From Cercis canadensis (Eukaryota; Streptophyta; Magnoliopsida; Fabales; Fabaceae), in assembly GCA_003255065.1 (NCBI GenBank), contig QAOA01002460.1, positions 17,378 through 81,377 on the forward strand: DNA of 64,000 nucleotides. The letters run 5' to 3'. This document shows positions 56,788 to 64,000 of the stretch, piece by piece (positions within the stretch are counted from its first letter, which is position 1; each line of letters begins with the position of its first letter). The translations under genes were made by a program, and so were the position numbers. The notes under the pieces are model-generated. The model did not search any database. It saw nothing but the letters and a program-made list of their open reading frames with translations, and was not told where the DNA came from.

Positions 56788-57210
56788 AAGGCTTTATGAA
56801 AATGGAGGCTGTAGCCGTGTGAGGAAGAAGAAATGCAGGTTTTCTCACAAACTTTCTCATAGAATTTGTCTGTGAGAAAAAACCATAGAATTCAAATTTT
56901 AAGTGAAACGGTGCGCTTCATTTTTCTCATGAAATTTCTCACAGACTTACTCATGGAACACATGTCGTGAGAAAGTTTGCAAGAAACCTCAAATTTTCTC
57001 ACGGGAAGGGGAAAACTAAAGCATTATGGAGACAGTTAGGTCTTCATTTTTCACAAAATTTCTCATAGGCTTTGAATTCCATGAGAAAGTCTGTGATAAA
57101 ATATCAACAATAACATTCCATGAGAAAATCCGTGAGAAATGGAAGGTTTTTCTCACGGACAACAAGTCCGTGAGAAATTTTCGTGAGTAAAAATGAAATT
57201 TCTTGTAGTG
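56788..57210 (-). mobile_element. CACTA transposon 3, 5' terminus
   Basis: Continuation of 43141 after the Athila insertion: CTTTATGAAAATGGAGGCTG matches the reverse complement of CACTA 1 near 12040. Dense TTTCTCACGGA/TCCGTGAGAAA subterminal repeats follow, and the end is TTTCTTGTAGTG at 57210. The next three bases are TTA; the matching left terminus was not found. Confidence 0.85.
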
Positions 57211-57841
57211 TTATTTTTAAATTCTAAATTATTATTGAATTGAATTTTTTAATGGGTCACATACATTAAATTTGTGATATTTGTCATATAATATTTTTCA
57301 ACATAATAATCTACTAAAATTTATAGAATTATTATATTTTTTTATTTTTTTGTTACTTGAACCCAGTTAACTACAAAAATTAAGTAGATATGAATACTTT
57401 TTCAACATAATAATCTGTTAAAATTTATAAAATTGATTGCATATTTTTTGGTCTCATTGTTATTTAATCCAGTTAGTAAATTAGTTATTTCTTTCTTATA
57501 TCAACTACATTCACTTATTTATCTTTAAATTGGTGTTGTTGTTACATGTCTATTTTTTTAAATTAGAAAAAAATAAATTGGTTAATTAGCAATAGTTATC
57601 CCTTTTCATTATGGGATTTGATTTTGAATTTAAAATTATTATTTCACTTCTTTGAATTTCAAATTTGAGAAGGGATAATGGATAATTATCTTTCTAAATT
57701 TAAATTGAATTTATATATTTGTATTTGAATCAAATTCATTCTCTTAATTATTTTGTCAAGTTATTTATAAATTCTAAATTATTATTGAATTGAATTTTTT
57801 AATGGGTCATATACTTTAACTTTGTGAGATTTTTCATATAT
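57211..57841. repeat. dispersed AT-rich repeat with 80-bp direct repeats
   Basis: An 80-base segment (TTATTTTTAAATTCTAAATT...) at 57211-57290 is repeated at 57761-57841. The part between matches 3531-3955. CACTA 3 inserted at its left edge. Confidence 0.65.
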
Positions 57842-58920
57842 TGAGGCCATGCCTTCTCCTTTTATATCTATATTGATTAGTGTAAAGTACTCTTTTCAAG
57901 ACATTTAATGCTATGTTTAAGGGCCTTTAAGGGATCTTGTGACTCTTTAAAGTAAGTGTCTTGAGCATTTATTTTTATTTTTTTTATAAAAAAAATGTCA
58001 TAAAAAGTTGAGTAATTTTTTTATGAGAAAATAAAAGATATTTTTTATATGAATAAAAGATAATTTTTTTTGACAAGAAATAAAACATATTTTTAGTCCT
58101 TAAAACATGTGAAAATTATTTGGGTTTTGAAAATTTAATAAGTCTATTAAAATAATTATTTTTTGTTATTACTTAAGATCATTTTAAATAGCTAACTAAA
58201 ATTTTAAAGACTCAAGTGATACCAAATATTTTTTAAGGACTGAAATGATTTTTATATTATTTTTTAAGGATTAAAAATAACTATTACTTTGATGGGTGTA
58301 ATTACCATTATGAAATTTTTTCTTTTAAAAAAAGAAACATAACCTCAATATGTCTCTTTCAATTTTCGTTCATATATGTTTTACCATAAATATTCAAAAC
58401 TTGAAAAAATAATGAAAAAAGAAAAGCCCAATATGCTTTTAAAATGTCTAAGAAACCCCTTTTGACATACATATGTGGATGAATGAAAAATAGCACATAT
58501 ACATCATGTGACACCTATTAATGGCATCCAAACACCATAAATTCAAGATTAGGAAAATTCGAGCTAATTAGTAACTAATAGCAAAAGAAACCACATGGGT
58601 GCCACATGACCAAATTGTCCTTCTGCATCTTCTTCCTCTCCACCTCGAAACCTCAGTCCCCATATCTCTTCCTTGCTAACAAGGCCTGAAGCAATTGAAC
58701 TACGTTCATATAATCACTCAAGTCTTTTGTAACTTTATGAATATTTGGGAGTCAATCTCACATGAGCTAATTTTTTTTTTTATTTATTAAACCGTATGGG
58801 CGAAGTTAAAGTGGGTAAATTGTTTTTTAAAAAATTAGAGACTACACACATGAAATAGTCTATTCCATCTCAATCACACTTCTTGAGTTCCAACAAAATT
58901 TAAGCATAAAACACTCATAA
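57842..58920. other. unassigned AT-rich region
   Basis: Long A/T runs; nothing coding recognised. Confidence 0.4.
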
Positions 58921-58925
58921 TAAAA

Positions 58926-59415
58926 TATAGGCTTAGTTAATTTTGGTCATCTTATTTTAACAATCTAAACTTTTTGGTCCCTCTTGTTTGAAATTGTGCT
59001 TGAAGGTGTCACATATTTCCAAGAACCCAGAGATGTGAGCATGTGGATCTTCATTCGCTAAACNAATCTTCTCACAAAATTTTAGCTCGATCTAATGGTA
59101 AATGATTCTAGATCCCCGATTAGATGAAAACTTCTAGTTTTGGTATTTTGAGCTAACTCCCACCGTTGAATAGAGCTGAAATTTTTTGGGGAGATTCACA
59201 ATATGTAACTCTTCAATCTAGATGGTGAGATTCTATTTTGTTGAACTTTACACCTTAAACTAGACTTGAGAAATTTTGATTCAAAGATGAAAGGACCAAA
59301 ATTATACATTTTATAAATATAGTAGGACTAAATTGTTCATTTTTTAACAAGATGGACAAAAAGTTGAAGTTATTAAAATAAGAAGACCAAAATTGCAATT
59401 ATGCTTAAAATATAA
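58926..59415. mobile_element. MITE-like element with about 60-bp inverted repeats and a gag scrap
   Basis: TTTTGGTCATCTTATTTTAA near 58948 pairs with TTATTTTAATAACTTC-type sequence read from the other strand near 59390. Between lie about 80 bases (58990-59063) resembling the Athila gag region at 54650-54720 and a single N at 59064. Ends and target duplication are uncertain. Confidence 0.5.
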
Positions 59416-59419
59416 AGTA

Positions 59420-60657
59420 AGAAATTTATCCAATTTATGAATTTCTCTAATATAATTAGTTTGATGTCTTCGCACCATGTCAGACTTTGATGCCTCTAGC
59501 AGCTTATGTTGTTATTTAATTATTTATGTAGTTATTATTATATATCATATGCAATTATTTAAGTTTATGGTTACTGTTGTTCCCAAGCCTACAAAATAGA
59601 AAATAAAATACAAATAATAACAATAGGTTAGAGAAAATTAGAGATGTGACACCACGATGAGGCACGGGTATCTCGCTTTCTTTAAGAAAATTCACGCTTC
59701 TTGCAGGTGATTTTTAGTATATCCACCAGGTGCAACGAGTTCTAGACGTATTGCCTCCAGGATACAACAGCCCAATAGCCACACCGTTTATCCTCCAATA
59801 TTTTGCACAAATAGGAAGAAAGGACTCTCTCCAACACCCTTCTCTACCCAAGTGTTTACTCACACAATATAAGCAAATAATATAAACACAAATAGAATTT
59901 GAAACACATCAAGTAGACAGAATTTTAAATTCTTAAATATCTTTTATGCTTCTATATATATATAGATATCATTTATGCTTGCTTGGCATAAGATATTTGG
60001 GAGAGAAAAAAAATTGAAGATAGTTTGATGAGAATTCAATATCCTCAACAGTTATTTAAAATTTTATGAATGCATGATGCTACTTTTGAGAAAATTATTG
60101 TTGGTTTCCAAAGTCTGAGGAAAATACCATTTGATTCTAAACATGAAGGACTTTTAAAGAATCATGAGATTTAGGATTTATTAAGTAGTCTGTTACATAA
60201 ATAAATAACATATTAATTTCTAGACTATTACTGTAATATTTATTTATTTTTTGTCAGCTTTGGAAGATCCTGCACTATTACTTTAATATCCATTTAACTA
60301 GGACATCAAATTAGTTTCATACAAAATAAATTACCATAGGGCATCACATTGCAGGAACAATATTGTTAGTGCAATTATGATGATAGACCGCAATTTAAAA
60401 GCTTAATTGGGTTACCTCATTTTCAAATTCTGTAGACCTTGACCACGTATCACATATGTATACTGAATATTTGACATTATCATTAATTTGTGTCATTCTG
60501 CAGGTTATCATCTGATAAGTGATAACAGCAGCCATATGTTGGAAATAAATTAGAGTTTTGTTATTTTTAACATTCTTATTCTTCTGGGTATTAAAATAAG
60601 TGTCTAATAAGTTTCAAGTTTGGATATATCTTGCTTTTATCTCCAGAAATCTTTAAA

Positions 60658-60710
<53 letters not shown>

Positions 60711-62047
60711 AGTTTTATGTCAAATGTAATTCAAGCAATTAGAATAAGCTATGTAACAAAAATGTTTTGGTAAGGTTTTCCTTAGAAGCTGTCCTAGCTA
60801 GCTAGGGTTTTGGCTATAAGAATTTTATGATTTCATGAGATCTGCATCAGCTTTTGTAAAGGTGTGCATCAATTAAATATGTTAGATTACAATTTTACTA
60901 ACTTCTTGAGAAGTTTTTGTGATTTAGTTAAACTTCAATATTGTTAAATGTGCATATATGTATAAACGGAAATTAACACTACTCTTGGCAATTAGAGTCT
61001 TGATAGAAAGAGGCTTATTATGTTATTTTCCTTTTTCACGGAAGAGTTTGGGGTGAAATGAAACCTTAATTTTAGTACTACTACAAAGGTATTAAAAGAT
61101 TGATTGCTCAAATATATGTGAATTAAGTTGTATTTTTTTTATGTATTATTAAGGAAATATTAAGTTATAATTTTATTAAAAAACTATAACTTAACAAATA
61201 ATTATCTACGTAACTTGACATGTAAAACAATTAATTCTTCCAAAGCAAATTAATAACCCACACGGTTGATGGTTATACTTATACAGAAGGAAATGATTCG
61301 AATCTTTCCAAGAGTGCAAGCATGTGGGTTATTCACTTGTTTATTTACGGGGCTAGCATTTTAGGGGAATTCTTGTTTTTTTGAATGTACTAGGTTAATG
61401 TGTAGGGTGTGTCCTTAAGATTGTTTAAGGAGAGACTTAGTCTTAATGGATAAAAGTTAGCTAGAAGATATCTTTACTGTTAAAACAAAAAAAAAACGTA
61501 CAAGCATTTTTATCATTAAAATAATCAAAATTTGAGATGATTTTACCTAATTATATGTGATCAATCAAGGCAATAGTTAGGGGCAACATGAATTGATTTC
61601 TTGATTATTGTTTAAAAAGAGANTTGCTACCTCAAATTGGGTATCTATGAAATGTTTTATATTTGTTTCTACATATAATCTTAACTCTTTTATTGATGAT
61701 ATTCTTTATGTGATACGTTCGCGTCATCCAAAGAATTGAAACGGAGTGTTTGAATACCAAATAGTGAGATGACCTTGGTTATCGCATAGGGTGAACCCTT
61801 AACAATGAAGGATCCTTGGTAAGTTCAAGTTCAGTTCTTTGCTCAAGAACAACAGGGAAGCTCTCAATCCAGAGAAACTCAATAATTCAGAAACTGAATA
61901 ATATTGATCTCAAAACTATCCTTGCAAGGACATACACGAATTCCTTATATAGGTAATTTGGGTAGGAGGCTACCACTTAACCTAATTGAACTAGGAATGC
62001 TAACAAATCCTAATAAACGTTTTGGCCCATAAACATAAAGGCACAAA
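59420..62047. other. unassigned region with LTR-like debris
   Basis: 59640-59830 and 61720-61990 look like fragments of retroelement LTRs (GC-richer; minus-strand CCTATATAAGG at about 61944-61954), without ends or target duplications. A pure (AT)n microsatellite lies at 60662-60708 and a single N at 61623. Confidence 0.3.
60662..60708. repeat. (AT)n microsatellite
   Basis: About 23 uninterrupted AT units. Confidence 0.95.
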
Positions 62048-62056
62048 TTAAAATTA

Positions 62057-62424
62057 GAGTAAAACCCTTTCTTAGTCCTTGAAAAATGTAGTCACTGACA
62101 AATTCGTCCTTAAAAAATTTTCAGTGACAAATTAGTCCTTGAATTATTATTCTGTCTGACAAATTAGTCTTTTGGTACTTTAATGAGAAAAGTTCTGGAC
62201 CCCTGCAGACCCCTTTCTTAAATTTTTTTCACTGATCTTGTTTAGCTATGTTTAAGCCATTCTTTTCTCATTCAAGTCCTCCTTTTCTTTTCACTGATCT
62301 TACCTACCGGAGGACTAATTTGTCAATAAAATAATAATTCAAGGACCAATTTGTCACTGAAAATTTTTGAAGAACGAATTTGTCAATGACTACATTTTTC
62401 AAGGACTAAAAAAGGGTTTTACTC
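62057..62424. mobile_element. Mutator-like MITE (368 bp)
   Basis: Starts GAGTAAAACCC and ends GGGTTTTACTC, with inverted repeats of about 100 bases (AGTCCTTGAAAAATGTAGTC pairing with GACTACATTTTTCAAGGACT). It is flanked by a perfect 9-bp target duplication TTAAAATTA (62048-62056 and 62425-62433), the Mutator signature. No coding capacity. Confidence 0.9.
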
Positions 62425-62433
62425 TTAAAATTA

Positions 62434-63401
62434 ATTAAGTCTAATTAAAACTAATAAAAATTGACAAAATAACCTTCAATTTTTAAAATGTAGAAAATAG
62501 ACCTCTTATATATATATATACACTTCTAAACAGTATAAATGTCCAATGGCATCTAGAAGTATGTTAAAAATAAAGTCTAAACATAGGATGGATGCTAATG
62601 CTGAGTGTTGGTTTTAACTTTCATAAAATGGCCCATTTGGTAGAGTTTTTAGTATTGACATTTTAATGTGGTGCAGAGGGATGAAGGGATTCAACTTGTG
62701 TGTGAGGCAATATGTGCCATTTGGTCTTTTCTTCCTGATTAAGTTGTATGGGGATTATGTTATTTGGTCTTTTAATTATATTGGAGACCACAGTCCATCC
62801 AAAAATGTTGTTAAGTTCAAAACAAGTTCATACATGTAGAAAAGTTTATTTTTTACCAAATAATTTGTAGTTAAATAGTATTAAGATTGTTCTCAAAATT
62901 AATGGGTTATGTATTTCAATTCAAAGTCATAACTAAAAGTAGAAAAAAAAATTAATTTTTTTTTTAAAAAAAAAAATGTGTCATGTTCATTTCTTCCCAT
63001 TATATCAGCCCTCTGACAGCTTGAGAGTAACTCAAAAAAAGGAGAGTAGATATCAACATAGAAGTATCATGGAGAATTTTCTTTCTTGGTTCATTAGAAT
63101 AGTTTGTTTTCTTCCTATAAAGTGTTCCATTAACTTTAGCAGGATTAAAACATGTGTCATTCATGTTGACATATTTAGATATTTGAGTAAACTTACATTT
63201 CGGTTCTCGAAAGATTCGAGTTTGGACAAAATCATCATTGAAAGATATATAACTACAAATTGGTCATTTAAAGATTGGACATCCATAACAAAATGATCAT
63301 TTGTTAGTCTGATCTGTTAACAAGGGACGGAATTGTTTACATGTCACTGTTAACTACTTGTGTGGCACGTTAGGGACTGAAATGACTTTTTAAATTGCCA
63401 T
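62434..63401. other. unassigned region with a repeat-like segment
   Basis: 63180-63390 has wording typical of dispersed legume non-coding repeats (GACGGAATTG, GTGTGGCACGTTAGGGACTGAAATGAC). No gene supported. Confidence 0.3.
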
Positions 63402-63511
63402 GTGGCATATGATGTGGAAATTCTAAACAAAAAAGGCACACTTCATACGTTATGCGGTGTCATTTCTTCATTTCTGATTTTGTTAAGCATCATCTTCCTC
63501 CCATTCTGCCA

Positions 63512-63617
63512 AGAAGGTCGTGAGCTCCGTCGTAGGCCACCTCATCCTGGGTTTAATGCTCAACCAGTCTTGGTTATGATTCCCGCAGCCGAGCAGTCCA
63601 TGGGCCGTGGGACTTGA
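63512..63617 (+). CDS. possible last exon of an unidentified gene
   Basis: After an acceptor-like CCCATTCTGCCAAG a short GC-richer stretch reads RELRRRPPHPGFNAQPVLVM and ends IPAAEQSMGRGT plus a stop. The following sequence is U-rich, as in a 3' untranslated region. I do not recognise the protein, and no upstream exons were found. It could be another stray fragment. Confidence 0.25.
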
Positions 63618-64000
63618 AAACGTTTCTTCTTCCTCATCTTGAAAGTGCTATTGCTGTATATGTTACTGTTGTCTTCATATGATTGTAGGACCATGTTAAA
63701 CTTTTTATGTGAATTATCCAAACTGCAACTGAAGAAGATCTTGGTTCTGCATATCTAGTATAATAAGAATACAAACTTTATGAGAATGTCAGTTTGGCTA
63801 TGTACTGGTTTGTAATTCATGATATTCGTAAATATACCTCATTGTATTTTAGACTGGAATGATATGCAAGGAATTTTCTTGCTGTGTTTATGTCAATTTT
63901 TTAGTTCATTGAGCAGAATTACGGGAATGTGTTACATCAATTGTGGGGTAGTATTAAATTCATTAAGTGGTAATTTTTTCTTCAGTGCTAGCCTTAGAGA

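Noticed and set aside
1-64000. CRISPR arrays, bacterial operons, prophage
   Set aside because: Nothing of this kind; gene structure with introns and plant transposons shows eukaryotic nuclear DNA.

Overview
This is plant nuclear DNA, almost certainly from a legume. It is AT-rich, with long intergenic stretches, introns with GT/AG borders and many nested transposons. The legume call rests on one intact gene at 17.6-19.4 kb, whose protein resembles isoliquiritigenin 2'-O-methyltransferase of legume chalcone metabolism. A Calypso/Athila-type retroelement fits. Unknown bases at 8330-8703 and about ten single Ns show a draft scaffold, and several duplications in the window look like unmerged contig overlaps rather than biology.

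Layout, left to right. (1) 1-239: first coding exon of an ACT-domain (ACR9/ACR10-like) gene leaving the window on the minus strand. (2) 921-3094: a hAT element with a perfect 8-bp target duplication, then hAT/repeat debris. (3) 4081-7128: a large reverse-oriented LTR of Tat/Ogre type. (4) 5404-8329 recurs almost identically at 8704-11626 across the N gap. (5) 11663-15344: a CACTA element with a decayed TNP1-like gene whose leader intron is full of telomere-like motifs. (6) 17565-19425: the complete four-exon O-methyltransferase gene with a TATA box. (7) 21.2-23.5 kb: a tandem duplication of about 985 bp carrying LTR ends. (8) 23534 to about 28.76 kb: a second CACTA family with decayed TNP2 and TNP1 genes; its 5' end is not found.

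(9) 31-42 kb is the most interesting part. Isolated single exons of unrelated cellular genes, with splice sites but without their partner exons, lie side by side: isopropylmalate synthase, 20S proteasome alpha-2 (twice), an Alba protein, a BAP31-like ER protein, CDKA, possibly another kinase, and, on the opposite strand, one 62-bp MADS K-box exon. They abut the promoter/leader-intron half of a third CACTA copy (42001-43141 plus 56788-57210) and mostly read in its direction. This looks like a gene-fragment-carrying (Pack-type) CACTA element, although its other terminus was not found.

(10) 43142-56787: a complete-length but inactivated Athila-lineage Ty3/gypsy element inserted into that CACTA leader, with a perfect AAGGC target duplication, a tRNA-Asp-type primer site, gag-pol and an extra ORF preceded by what looks like its own promoter, CT-rich leader and 1.0-kb intron. 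(11) 57.2-64 kb: repeats and MITEs, including a 368-bp Mutator-like MITE with a 9-bp target duplication, and a weak gene-end candidate near 63.6 kb.

Apart from the methyltransferase and the ACR exon, no intact host gene is supported. All calls come from reading the sequence and family knowledge; no database search was run.
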